Origin: DASVFB01 sp963766345 | GTDB taxonomy: Bacteria > Actinomycetota > Thermoleophilia > Gaiellales > Gaiellaceae | Assembly (NCBI GenBank): GCA_963766345.1 | Contig: CAVXZL010000012.1 | Coordinates: 248,001 to 312,000 of the forward strand | Direction: 5' to 3' | Length of the DNA stretch: 64,000 nt | Shown: positions 26,474 to 34,930 of the stretch, one piece after another | How the letters are laid out: the number at the start of each line of letters is the position of its first letter | Position numbering within the stretch: the first letter of the stretch is position 1 | The notes under the pieces: model-generated | The model's database searches: none | What the model was told of the DNA's origin: nothing | What the model saw: the letters and a program-made list of their open reading frames with translations, nothing else | Made by a program: the position numbers and the translations under genes

Positions 26474-28152
26474 TGCCGTTCACCACCAGGCCCGAGCTGC
26501 GCGGCAGCTTCGGCGCGGTCGCCTCGACGCACTGGCTCGCCTCGGCCGTGGGGATGGCGGTCCTCGAGCGCGGTGGCAACGCATTCGACGCCGCCGTCGC
26601 TGCGGGATTCACGCTGCAGGTGGTCGAGCCGCACCTCAACGGGCCCGGCGGAGACCTGCCGGCGATCTTCTGGCCGGCGTCGCTCGGGCGGCCGGTCGTG
26701 CTCTGCGCCCAGGGCGTCGCGCCGGCGGCAGCGACGATCGAACGCGTGCGCTCGCTCGGGCACGAGCTGATGCCGGGGACAGGCCCACTCGCCGCCTGCG
26801 TCCCGGGCGCGTTCGGCGGCTGGCTCCTGCTGCTCGAGGAGTTCGGCACCTGGCGCCTCGAGGACGCGCTCGCGTTCGCGATCGGCTACGCAGAGCGGGG
26901 CTATCCCGTCGTCGCAGGGATCACGCTGACGGTCGAGCGCGCCGAGCCGCTCCTGCGGGAGTGGCCGGCGTCCGCCGAGCTGTACCTTCCCGCGCCGTCG
27001 GCCGGAACGACGTTCCGCAACCCGGCGCTTGCGGCGACGTGGAAGCGGTTGCTCGACGAGTCGCGTGGCGGCTCGCGCGAGAACGAGATCGAGCGCGCGC
27101 GGACGGTGTTCTACGAGGGCTTCGTCGCAGAGGCGATCGACGAGTTCTCTCGCGAGCACGGCGGGCTCCTCGACGGCGACGACCTCCGCGAGTGGCACGC
27201 GACGCTCGAGGAGCCGGTGACGTTGATGTACAGCGATGTACACCTGTGTAAGACCGGACCGTGGGGACAGGGCCCGGTCGGCCTGCAGCAGCTCGCACTC
27301 CTGTCCGGGTTCGACGTCGCGGACATGAGCGAGGAGGAGCTCGTCCATGTCAGCACGGAGTGCGCGAAGCTCGCGTTCGCCGACCGGGACGCGCTCTACG
27401 GCGACGCGCAACCCGTGCCGCTCGACACGTTGCTTTCGACCGCGTACAACGACGAACGCCGCGCGCTCGTCGACGACCACGCGTCGACGGAGCTGCGCCC
27501 CGGCATGGGCCGCCTCCCGAGCCACCACACGCCGGATGGCACGGTGCCGTTGGGCGTCGGAGAGCCGACGCGCGGCGACACCGTGCACCTCGACGTCGCC
27601 GACCGGTTCGGCAACCTCTTCTCGGCAACCCCTTCGGGCGGCTGGCTGCAGAGCTCGCCGGTGATCCCGTCGCTCGGCTGGCCGCTCGGCACGCGCGCGC
27701 AGATGTTCTGGCTCGAGGAGGGGCTGCCGTCGTCGCTCGAGCCGCGCACGCGACCGCGCACGACGCTTTCTCCGGGGCTCGTGCTGCGCCGCGGCGAGCC
27801 CTGGCTCGCGTACGGCACTCCCGGCGGCGACCAGCAGGAGCAGTGGGCGCTGCACGTTCTGCTGAGGCACGTCGACCGGGGGCTGAACCTGCAGGAGGCG
27901 ATCGACGCGCCCGACTTCCACACCGAGCACCTGATCGACTCGTTCTATCCCCGCGGCTTCACGCCGAACAGGCTGCTCGTGGAGGAGCGCTTCGGCGAGG
28001 AGGCCGTCGGGGCTCTCCGGGCGCGCGGGCACGACGTCGTCGTCACGCCTCCGTGGTCGCTCGGCCGCGTCAGCGCCGTCAAGCGTGAGGACGGCCAGCT
28101 CGTCGCCGCTGCGAATCCCCGCGGCATGCAGGGCTACGCGGTCGCACGCTGA
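26473..28152 (+). CDS. ggt: Gamma-glutamyltransferase family Ntn-hydrolase
   Basis: 559 residues. Hallmarks of the family: HWLASAVGMAVLERGGNAFD and GPGGDLPAIFW at the N-terminus, WGQGPVGLQQLALL in the large subunit, and the autoprocessing site GDTVHLDVADRFGN, where Thr would become the N-terminal nucleophile of the small subunit. The C-terminal GTPGGDQQEQWALHVLL is also typical. There is no signal peptide, so it is probably cytoplasmic, like the bacterial GGT-like hydrolases found with peptide transporters. It would hydrolyse or transfer the gamma-glutamyl group of glutathione or other gamma-glutamyl peptides brought in by the preceding transporter. Confidence 0.88.
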   Translation: MPFTTRPELRGSFGAVASTHWLASAVGMAVLERGGNAFDAAVAAGFTLQVVEPHLNGPGGDLPAIFWPASLGRPVVLCAQGVAPAAATIERVRSLGHELMPGTGPLAACVPGAFGGWLLLLEEFGTWRLEDALAFAIGYAERGYPVVAGITLTVERAEPLLREWPASAELYLPAPSAGTTFRNPALAATWKRLLDESRGGSRENEIERARTVFYEGFVAEAIDEFSREHGGLLDGDDLREWHATLEEPVTLMYSDVHLCKTGPWGQGPVGLQQLALLSGFDVADMSEEELVHVSTECAKLAFADRDALYGDAQPVPLDTLLSTAYNDERRALVDDHASTELRPGMGRLPSHHTPDGTVPLGVGEPTRGDTVHLDVADRFGNLFSATPSGGWLQSSPVIPSLGWPLGTRAQMFWLEEGLPSSLEPRTRPRTTLSPGLVLRRGEPWLAYGTPGGDQQEQWALHVLLRHVDRGLNLQEAIDAPDFHTEHLIDSFYPRGFTPNRLLVEERFGEEAVGALRARGHDVVVTPPWSLGRVSAVKREDGQLVAAANPRGMQGYAVAR

Positions 28153-28289
28153 CGCTTGCGTGTGATGTGAACAGTCATTGCACTTCCTCCTGCGGTGACG
28201 TGATTGACGCTGCGGAGGATCTGCGCGGGGCTCGAGCGGCGGAAGGAGCGCAACCCGCGATCTCGTTCGCGGCGGCCGAACCGCACTTT

Positions 28290-28308
28290 GGCGGAAAACC
28301 GACGGCGC
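28290..28308 (+). repeat. Copy 1 of a dispersed GGCGGAAAACCGAC element
   Basis: GGCGGAAAACCGAC followed by GGCGC lies in the 230-base gap between the gamma-glutamyltransferase and the divergent kinase. The same 14 bases plus a closely matching 3' end recur at 30618, upstream of the globin gene. I see no gene or other structure in the rest of this gap. Confidence 0.5.
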
Positions 28309-28382
28309 GGCGGCGGCTGCGCCCCTCGCTCCGCGCGCGCCGGGCCGCGAGTCTTGCGACTGTGCTTCCGTCTCCTGACGAA

Positions 28383-29903
28383 TCAGCCGAGCGGGAAGCG
28401 GGCGCGCACGCGCGTGCCCTCCCCCGCCGGGCTGTCGACCTCGAGCGTTCCGTCGAGCGCCTCCACGCGGTCGACGAGGCCGCGCAGTCCCTCACCCTCG
28501 GGGTCGGCGCCGCCGGCGCCGTCGTCGACGATATCGACGAGCAGCCGGGCGTCGTCGCAGGTGGCGGTGACGACGACAACCCCTGCGCCCGCGTGCTTCT
28601 GTACGTTCGCGAGCGCCTCCGCGACCACGTAGTACGCCGCAGCCTCGAGAGCCTCGGAGAGCTTCCGGTCGGGCAACTCGGCGAGCTCGACCGGAAGGGG
28701 AGCCCGCAGCGCGAGTGCCTCCAGCGCTGCGCCGAGACCGCGCTCGGTGAGAACTGACGGATGCAGACCGCTCGCCAGCACCCGCAGCTCGTCGAGCCCG
28801 GCGGCCAGCTCGTCCACGACGGCGTCGAGCATCTTCCGGTCGCCGTCGACGGCCTGCGAGCGGAGACGACCGATCGTCAGCAGGGCCGAGGTGAGCCGCT
28901 GCTGCGCCCCGTCATGGAGGTTGCGCTGGATCCGCCGCCGCTCTGCGTCGGCGACCTCGACGAGACGAGCGCGCGAGGCGCGGAGCTCGGCCTCGGCGCG
29001 TTTGCGATCCGTGATGTCCCGCAGGTAGCCGGTGAACGTCGGCGGGCCCGGCAACCCGATGCGCGTGATCGTCAGCTCGACGGGGAACTCGGCGCCGTTC
29101 TTGTGCACGGCGGCGAGCTCGAGCCGCTTGTCGAGGATCACCGCCCGCTCCGTCTCGAGGAAGCGCGCGAGCCCCTTGCGATGGGACGGTCTGAGGTGCG
29201 GCGGCACGATCAGCTCCGCCATGTCGTAGCCGACCGCCTCGTGCGCGCGGTAGCCGAAGGTCGTCTCGGCCGCGTGGTTCCAGTCGAGGATGCGGCCGCG
29301 GTGATCCATCACGACGACGGCGTCGAGCGCGGCCTCGAGCATCGCCCGCAGCCGCGACTCGCTCGCGCGCACCTCGGACTCGGCGTGCCGCCGCACGACG
29401 AACTGACCGACCTGGCTGCCGATCACGCTCATCGTCTCGAGCAGGCGAGCGTCGGGCTCGCGCAGGTCGCGCGAGAAGAACTCCATCACGCCGACGACAC
29501 CGCGCGGGCTGAGGAGCGGAAAGCCGAACGCCGCCTGGAGCCCGGCGCGGCGGGCGGCATCCGCGCGCGGGAAGTTGCGATCCTCCGGCGTGTCGACGAT
29601 CCAGCTCGGCCGGCCGGACACGAGCAGCCGCCCCGGGAGCCCTTCGCCCGGGCCGAGCGTCATCCGCTCGCTGAGGGCCTCGAACTCCGGAGCGCCGTCG
29701 CCGCCGTGCCACGTGCATACGCAGCGAAGGCGGCGGTCGTCCGGCCCGACCTCCCACACGGCGCCGAGCTCCCAGCCGAGCGACCGGCCGATCACCTCGA
29801 GCGTAGCCTGGTAGGCCTCGACAGGCGCTTCTGTTTGCGCGAGGATCTGAGCGACGTCGTGCTCGACGCGCTGCAGGGTTGGCGCGTCAACGATGACTTT
29901 CAT
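28383..29903 (-). CDS. GAF-PAS sensor histidine kinase (HisKA_3 type)
   Basis: 506 residues, soluble. A GAF domain at about 20-170 (SLGWELGAVWEVGPDD, GLPGRLLVSGRPSWI, FGFPLLSPRGVVGVMEFF), a PAS domain at about 185-310 (LDAVVVMDHRGRILDWNHAA, FTGYLRDITDRKRAE), then the dimerisation box RRRIQRNLHDGAQQRL and ATPase motifs VAEALANVQKHAGA and DIVDDGAGGADPEGEGLRGL. It is the likely partner of the divergent regulator. The ATG at 29903 shares the tetranucleotide CATG with the regulator's ATG on the other strand, so the true start of one of them may lie further inside; a GTG at the edge of the GAF domain is a candidate. Confidence 0.85.
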   Translation of the reverse strand: MKVIVDAPTLQRVEHDVAQILAQTEAPVEAYQATLEVIGRSLGWELGAVWEVGPDDRRLRCVCTWHGGDGAPEFEALSERMTLGPGEGLPGRLLVSGRPSWIVDTPEDRNFPRADAARRAGLQAAFGFPLLSPRGVVGVMEFFSRDLREPDARLLETMSVIGSQVGQFVVRRHAESEVRASESRLRAMLEAALDAVVVMDHRGRILDWNHAAETTFGYRAHEAVGYDMAELIVPPHLRPSHRKGLARFLETERAVILDKRLELAAVHKNGAEFPVELTITRIGLPGPPTFTGYLRDITDRKRAEAELRASRARLVEVADAERRRIQRNLHDGAQQRLTSALLTIGRLRSQAVDGDRKMLDAVVDELAAGLDELRVLASGLHPSVLTERGLGAALEALALRAPLPVELAELPDRKLSEALEAAAYYVVAEALANVQKHAGAGVVVVTATCDDARLLVDIVDDGAGGADPEGEGLRGLVDRVEALDGTLEVDSPAGEGTRVRARFPLG

Positions 29904-30600
29904 GGGCACTGCTGACGCTACACCGGTCGAGGAGGAAACGGAAGGCGCCGCACCGCGTCTGCGGGTCGTCGTCGCCGACGACGATGCGCTGCTCCGCGAA
30001 GGCATCGCGTCGCTCCTGGCGGACGCCGGCCACGACGTCGTCGGCCGCGCCGTCGATGCGGACGACCTGCTCCTCAAGGTGCGCTCCTACACGCCCGACA
30101 TCGCGATCGTCGACGTGCGCATGCCGCCCGGCAACGCGGACGACGGCCTCGTCGCCGCCGCCGAGATCCGGCGGACGTACCCCTCGGTGAAGGTGCTCGT
30201 GCTGTCGCAGCACCTCGAGCCCACGTACATGCTCGAGCTCGTCGGCGACGACGCCTCGGGAGTCGGCTACCTGCTCAAGGACCGCGTCCGCGACGTCGAT
30301 CAGTTCGTCGACGCCGTCGAGCGCGTGGCGGCCGGCGGCACGGCGTTCGACCCGGAGGTCGTGAAGACGCTCGTCGGCGGGCACCGCCGCTCGACGCTCG
30401 ACGACCTGACCGAACGCGAGCGCGACGTGCTGTCGCTGATCGCCGAAGGACGCTCGAACCGCGCGATCGGCAAGAGCCTCTTCCTCAGCTCGCGCGCGGT
30501 CGAGCGGCACGTCCAGGGGATCTTCAAGAAGCTCGGCCTCTCCGACACGGAGGACGACAACCGCCGCGTCCTCGCCGTGCTCGCGCTGCTCGGCCACTAG
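29902..30600 (+). CDS. NarL-family response regulator
   Basis: 232 residues from the ATG at 29902 (another in-frame ATG lies at 29893). After a short acidic leader the receiver begins LRVVVADDDALLREG. The phospho-Asp is in IAIVDVRMPPGNADDG, and the Lys in GYLLKDRVRD. The DNA-binding domain reads LTERERDVLSLIAEGRSNR and LFLSSRAVERHVQGIF. It is divergent from the GAF-PAS kinase and upstream of a globin gene, which makes a gas- or redox-responsive circuit plausible, but that is inference. Confidence 0.9.
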   Translation: MGTADATPVEEETEGAAPRLRVVVADDDALLREGIASLLADAGHDVVGRAVDADDLLLKVRSYTPDIAIVDVRMPPGNADDGLVAAAEIRRTYPSVKVLVLSQHLEPTYMLELVGDDASGVGYLLKDRVRDVDQFVDAVERVAAGGTAFDPEVVKTLVGGHRRSTLDDLTERERDVLSLIAEGRSNRAIGKSLFLSSRAVERHVQGIFKKLGLSDTEDDNRRVLAVLALLGH

Positions 30601-30617
30601 TCGCCGCTCGGGCACCA

Positions 30618-30636
30618 GGCGGAAAACCGACAGCGC
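30618..30636 (+). repeat. Copy 2 of the GGCGGAAAACCGAC element, upstream of globin
   Basis: GGCGGAAAACCGAC followed by AGCGC, 86 bases before the globin ATG. It matches the copy at 28290 at all 14 core bases and at GCGC thereafter. The A4 run stands out in this GC-rich DNA. It could be a binding site or part of a promoter; two copies are too few to decide. Confidence 0.5.
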
Positions 30637-30716
30637 TCGGCCGGGCAGCCCCATCGCGCGCCGGCGCGCCCGACGCGAGGCTGTGCTCATCCCCGATGCC
30701 AAAGGAGACCCGAGAG

Positions 30717-31142
30717 ATGAGCCTCGACCTGCAAGCACTCGAGACGAGCTTCGACCTTGTCGCGCCGCGCGGCGACGAGCTGATGGACGAGTTCTACTCG
30801 CGCCTGTTCGCGGCGGCGCCCGCCGTGCGCCCGCTCTTCCCCGACGACATGCAACGGCAGAAGACGATGCTCCTCGGCGCGCTCGTGCTGCTGCGGAAGT
30901 CGCTGCGGAACCTCGACGCGATCGTTCCGAAGCTGCGCGAGCTGGGCGCCCGCCACGTCGCGTACGGCGCGAAGCCGGAGCACTACCCGGTCGTGGGAAC
31001 GGTGTTGATCGCCGCGATGGCCGCGGTCGCCGGCGACGAGTGGAAGCCCGAGCACGAGGCCGCGTGGGGCGCAGCGTTCGAGATCGTCGCCGCGACGATG
31101 ATCGAAGGCGCCGCCGCAGTGGAGCTCGGCGCGGCAGCGTAG
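30717..31142 (+). CDS. Single-domain globin
   Basis: 141 residues; the ATG at 30717 follows AGGAG by nine bases (an upstream ATG at 30696 lacks a site). The fold is that of flavohaemoglobin-type globins: DEFYSRLFAAAPAVRPLFP in the B-C region, and the F-helix LGARHVAYGAKPEHY with the proximal His. The reductase domain of flavohaemoglobins is absent. The last helices DEWKPEHEAAWGAAFEIVAA match the family. Probable role: O2 or NO binding or sensing. The preceding two-component pair may regulate it. Confidence 0.88.
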   Translation: MSLDLQALETSFDLVAPRGDELMDEFYSRLFAAAPAVRPLFPDDMQRQKTMLLGALVLLRKSLRNLDAIVPKLRELGARHVAYGAKPEHYPVVGTVLIAAMAAVAGDEWKPEHEAAWGAAFEIVAATMIEGAAAVELGAAA

Positions 31143-31164
31143 GTCTCTTCGCCATCATTGGCGG

Positions 31165-31731
31165 GTGCCCAAGGGCCCGACGCCTGACGAACAGCTCCGC
31201 GCATCGCGGGTCGACGGCTCGCTGCCGCCGACCGAGCCGGTCGTCCTCGTCGAGTACGACCCCGAGTGGCCGCGCCTCTTCGCCCGCGAGGAGGCGCGCA
31301 TCCGGGAGGCGCTCGGGGCGACGGCGCTGGGCATCGAGCACGCGGGCTCGACGTCCGTCCCCGGGCTCGCCGCAAAGCGGATCATCGACATCGTGCTCGT
31401 CGTGCCCGACTCGGCCGACGAGCCCGCGTACGTGCCGGCGCTCGAGGCCGCGGGCTACGTCCTGCGCGTCCGCGAGCCGGACTGGTTCGAGCACCGGGTG
31501 CTCAAGGGCACAGAGCCGAAGGTGAACCTCCACGTCTTCTCGCCCGGCTGTCCCGAGGTCGAGCGGATGCTCCTCTTCCGCGACCACCTGCGCCGCGATC
31601 CACGCGACCGCGACCTGTACGAGCGGACGAAGCGGGAGCTCGCGCAGCGCGACTGGAAGTACGTCCAGCACTACGCCGACGCGAAGAGCGACGTCGTCGA
31701 GGAGATCCTCGCGCGGGCTCGCGCAACGTGA
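31165..31731 (+). CDS. GrpB/UPF0157 family protein
   Basis: 188 residues from a GTG. The core is a nucleotidyltransferase-like fold with VVLVEYDPEWPRLFAREEA, the highly conserved IEHAGSTSVPGLAAKRIIDI, VNLHVFSPG and the C-terminal YERTKRELAQRDWKYVQHYA. These motifs define UPF0157/GrpB-like proteins. The biochemical activity is unknown; glutamate-rich dephospho-CoA-kinase fusions exist in other bacteria. The stop overlaps the next gene as GTGA. Confidence 0.9.
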   Translation: MPKGPTPDEQLRASRVDGSLPPTEPVVLVEYDPEWPRLFAREEARIREALGATALGIEHAGSTSVPGLAAKRIIDIVLVVPDSADEPAYVPALEAAGYVLRVREPDWFEHRVLKGTEPKVNLHVFSPGCPEVERMLLFRDHLRRDPRDRDLYERTKRELAQRDWKYVQHYADAKSDVVEEILARARAT

Positions 31732-32435
31732 GATCGCTGGCCGTAGCGATCGTCGCAGGGCTGGCGACCTGCATCGCACCGGTTGCGGCCGGCGGGAGCG
31801 CGACCTGCGCGGACGCTTTTCCGGACACTCTCCGCGCGGCCGCGAACACCCGGCAGCTCGTGACGGTCGTCGCACCTGCGCCGTCGTCCACACGCGCAAG
31901 CGTCGACATCTGGCGCCGGCCCGCCGGCGGCTGCTGGACGCACGCGGGTGGCCGCTGGCGCGCGTGGCTCGGCGGACGAGGCGTTTCGGCGGACCGGCAC
32001 GAAGGCGACCGGACGACCCCGGCCGGCGTGTTCGGCTTCGGCTCGGCGATGTACGGCGTCGCGCCCGACCCGAGCGTGCACTACCCGTACCACCGCATCG
32101 TGTGCGGCGACTGGTGGGTCGAGGATCCGCGCTCGTCGTACTACAACCGCTTCCATCACGTCCCCTGCGGTAGCCGGCCGCCGTTCCGCGTCACCGACGA
32201 GGACATGTCGCACTCGCCGACGTCGTACCGGCACCTAGCCTTCATCCGCTTCAACACCGATCCGGTCGTGCCGGGACGCGGCTCGGGCATCTTCCTGCAC
32301 GTGAGCAGCGGACGCCCGACGCTCGGCTGCGTCGCGCTCCCGCTGCCGAACCTGCTCACGATCCTGCGCTGGCTACGGCCCGAGCTGAAGCCGCTGATCG
32401 CGATCGGCACGGCCGACCAGCTGGCCGACGCCTGA
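31728..32435 (+). CDS. Secreted L,D-transpeptidase-like (YkuD, COG3786-type) protein
   Basis: 235 residues; a signal peptide (RSLAVAIVAGLATCIAPVAA) precedes a catalytic domain. Motifs: GDRTTPAGVFGFGSAMYGV, WWVEDPRSSYYNRF, and the active-site loop IFLHVSSGRPTLGCVALP with the catalytic Cys. The usual HGC of YkuD enzymes is LGC here, which is normal for the COG3786 branch. These enzymes are thought to act on peptidoglycan cross-links, though activity of this branch is less well documented. It starts inside the GrpB stop (GTGA), so the two are co-translated. Confidence 0.78.
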   Translation: MRSLAVAIVAGLATCIAPVAAGGSATCADAFPDTLRAAANTRQLVTVVAPAPSSTRASVDIWRRPAGGCWTHAGGRWRAWLGGRGVSADRHEGDRTTPAGVFGFGSAMYGVAPDPSVHYPYHRIVCGDWWVEDPRSSYYNRFHHVPCGSRPPFRVTDEDMSHSPTSYRHLAFIRFNTDPVVPGRGSGIFLHVSSGRPTLGCVALPLPNLLTILRWLRPELKPLIAIGTADQLADA

Positions 32436-32530
32436 GCTACGGAAAAGCCGCAGCGACGCGCGGCGTTTCGCCCGATGGCCGAGGAACGCTCGAGTGCCAC
32501 GATCTCCACGAGCACACGCGGAGGTGAGAC

Positions 32531-33673
32531 GTGAGATCGAGCGTCGCCGAGCACCGGTTCGGCAGCACCGAGCCCTACACGCTCGGCGTCGAAGAGGAGT
32601 ACATGCTCCTCGACCCCAACAGCCTCGATCTCGTCGATCGCGTCGAGACCGTCCTCGAGGCGAGCGACGGCGGCGAGTGCGCCGGGCAGGTCTCCTGCGA
32701 GCTCTTCCAGTCGGAGATCGAGGTGCACACGCCGGTATGCGCGGACGTGCCCCAGGTCGCGCGCGAGCTGCGACGGCTGCGCGACCACGTCGGACGCGAA
32801 GCCGCCGCTGCGGGCGTGCGCGTCGCCGCCGCCGGAACGCATCCCTTCGCGCTCTTCGAGACGCAACACGTCACGCAGCGGCCGCGCTACGTCGAGTTGA
32901 TCGAGCAGCTCCAGTACCCCGCACGGCGCGAGCTGATCTTCGGCCTGCACGTCCACGTCGGGATGCCCTCGCCCGAGGTGGCGATTCGCGCGCACGACCG
33001 CCTGCGTCCGCATCTCGCGGAGCTCACCGCCCTCAGCGCCAGCTCACCCTTCTGGCGCGGCACGGACACCGGGCTCGCATCGGCGAGACACGCAGTGTTC
33101 GCGACGTTCCCCCGCTCCGGACTGCCGCCTCGATTCGACGACTACGAGCAGTTCGAGCTCGTCGTCTCCGCCTTCGAGTCCGCCGGTTACGTGGACGACT
33201 ACACGTACCTGTGGTGGGACCTGCGGCCCCACCCACGGCTCGGCACGCTCGAGGTGCGTGTCATGGACACCGTCCCACGCATCGACGAGGCGCTCGCGCT
33301 CGTCGCGTACGTGCAGGCGCTGGCGAAGCACGCCGTCGAGGACGGCGACGGCGCGGCACCTCACGACGAGCTCATCCGCGAGTCGAAGTGGCAGGCGATG
33401 CGCCGCGGGCTCGAGGCGCGCGTCTTTACACCTCACGGCTTCGCGCCCGTTCGCGATGCCGTCGCGCGCACGCTCGAACTGATCGCTCCGCACGCCGAGG
33501 AGCTCGGCGGCGCCGCGTATCTGACGGGCATCGAGCGGATCCTCGCGCGTGGCAACAGCGCCGACCGTCAGCGGGCGGCGTTTGCGTCCGGCAAGGGCGT
33601 CGTCGGGGTCGCCGCGGAACTCGTCGCCGAGACGGCGACGCGGGCCTCCGAGCCCTCGCTCGCGGGGTCGTAA
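32531..33673 (+). CDS. Carboxylate-amine ligase, GCS2/YbdK family
   Basis: 380 residues from a GTG with GGAGGTGAG upstream. The family signature is at the N-terminus (YTLGVEEEYMLLDP), then SCELFQSEIEVHTPVC, AAGTHPFALFE and the ATP-site LIFGLHVHVGMP. The middle WWDLRPHPRLGTLEVRVMDT completes the glutamate-cysteine ligase type 2 fold. These proteins form a gamma-glutamyl or other amide bond with ATP; some make gamma-glutamylcysteine. With a gamma-glutamyltransferase in the same window a thiol role is possible, but the substrate is not shown. Confidence 0.88.
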   Translation: MRSSVAEHRFGSTEPYTLGVEEEYMLLDPNSLDLVDRVETVLEASDGGECAGQVSCELFQSEIEVHTPVCADVPQVARELRRLRDHVGREAAAAGVRVAAAGTHPFALFETQHVTQRPRYVELIEQLQYPARRELIFGLHVHVGMPSPEVAIRAHDRLRPHLAELTALSASSPFWRGTDTGLASARHAVFATFPRSGLPPRFDDYEQFELVVSAFESAGYVDDYTYLWWDLRPHPRLGTLEVRVMDTVPRIDEALALVAYVQALAKHAVEDGDGAAPHDELIRESKWQAMRRGLEARVFTPHGFAPVRDAVARTLELIAPHAEELGGAAYLTGIERILARGNSADRQRAAFASGKGVVGVAAELVAETATRASEPSLAGS

Positions 33674-33804
33674 TCGGCGGTTCCGGCGGTTACTGTGAGG
33701 CGGCAAAGGACCGGGACGTCTTAGCCACCAGACCGCACATCCAACTCGAGGCGCTCCATGCGCTCGCCCGCGCCCTCGCGGGTGGTGAGTTCCGTGCCCG
33801 CGCG

Positions 33805-34923
33805 GTGCTCGAGCGCGCGTGCGAGGCGGTTGCGGACGGCTTCGGCTTCGAGCGCGTCGGGATCGTCCGCTATGTCCCCGAGACGTCCACGCTCGTGCCG
33901 TTCGCCGGCTTCGGGCTGACGTCGTCGGAGACGCGGTCGCTGCCTCCGGCCCTCCCTGTTTCGCACTTCGACGCCTTTCGGCGCGCGCTGGCGACGAGCC
34001 GAGCCGTGTTCGTCAACGACCCCGCCCGCGAAGGCGCGCTGCCCGACGAGCTCGCCCGCAGCTTCGGCATCGGCTCGTTCGTCGTCGTGCCGCTCGTCAG
34101 CGAGGGACGCTGCCTGGGCTTCCTCACGTGCGACGAGCGTGGCGGCACGTTCACGCTCGATCCGTCGGAGGTCGACCTGCTGACGACGTTCGGCACGCTC
34201 ATCGCCGCGTTCCTCGAGAAGGCGATCGAGCAGGGCGAGCTCCGCCGGCTGAACGAGCTCAAGAGCCAGTTCGCGGCGCTCGCGTCGCACGAGTTGCGCA
34301 CGCCTGTCGCCGCGATCTACGGCGTCGTCCGGACGCTCGACGAGCGCGAGGACGACCTCGAACCGGAGCAGCGAGTGCAGTTGCGCCGCACGCTCACGCA
34401 GCAGACGAAGCGCCTTCTCGAGCTCGTCGAGAACCTCCTCGACCTCTCGCGCCTCGAAGCCGACTCGCTGCGCATCTCGCCGACGCGCATCAACATCCAC
34501 GATCGCCTTGCCGTGCTGATCGACACACTGGCGAACGGCGACGTGACCCTCGACGCACCCGCGGACCTGACGGCTGTCGTCGACCCGGACGCGTTCGACC
34601 GCATCGTCTCGAACCTCCTCGGCAACGCGTTGCGCCACGGCGCGCCGCCCATCGAGGTCTCCGCCACGCGAAGCGAACGCGAGCTGCGCGTCCAGATCCG
34701 CGATTACGGGACCGGCATTGCGCCGGAGTTCGTCGGCAGCCTCTTCGAGCGCTTCACACGCGGCGCGACGGATTCGAGCGTCGGCGCCGGCCTCGGCCTC
34801 TCCATAGCCCTCTCCTTCACGCGCGCGCACGGCGGCACCCTCACCTATGAGCCCGGGCGCCCCACCGGCTCTGTTTTCTCGCTTTCGCTGCCGCTCGGCA
34901 CCGCCCCTTCGCCTAACGAATAA
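33805..34923 (+). CDS. GAF-domain sensor histidine kinase (start uncertain)
   Basis: From the first usable GTG at 33805 the protein has 372 residues, but the GAF domain clearly begins upstream in the same frame (IQLEALHALARALAGGEF). No ATG, GTG or TTG exists there. A GTC at 33718 lies seven bases after AAAGGA, so a sequence error or a rare start is possible. The GAF domain (FGFERVGIVRYVPETS, GIGSFVVVPLVSEGRCLGFL) is followed by HisKA (FAALASHELRTPVAAIYG) and HATPase (NLLGNALRHGAPP, DYGTGIAPEFVGSLFERF, GAGLGLSIALSF). It is an orphan soluble kinase; no regulator is adjacent. Confidence 0.8.
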   Translation: MLERACEAVADGFGFERVGIVRYVPETSTLVPFAGFGLTSSETRSLPPALPVSHFDAFRRALATSRAVFVNDPAREGALPDELARSFGIGSFVVVPLVSEGRCLGFLTCDERGGTFTLDPSEVDLLTTFGTLIAAFLEKAIEQGELRRLNELKSQFAALASHELRTPVAAIYGVVRTLDEREDDLEPEQRVQLRRTLTQQTKRLLELVENLLDLSRLEADSLRISPTRINIHDRLAVLIDTLANGDVTLDAPADLTAVVDPDAFDRIVSNLLGNALRHGAPPIEVSATRSERELRVQIRDYGTGIAPEFVGSLFERFTRGATDSSVGAGLGLSIALSFTRAHGGTLTYEPGRPTGSVFSLSLPLGTAPSPNE

Positions 34924-34930
34924 ACGGTAG

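Noticed and set aside
31728..32435. LGC instead of HGC in the transpeptidase-like active site, seen as inactivation
   Set aside because: This form is usual in the COG3786 branch of the fold, so it is not evidence for loss of function.
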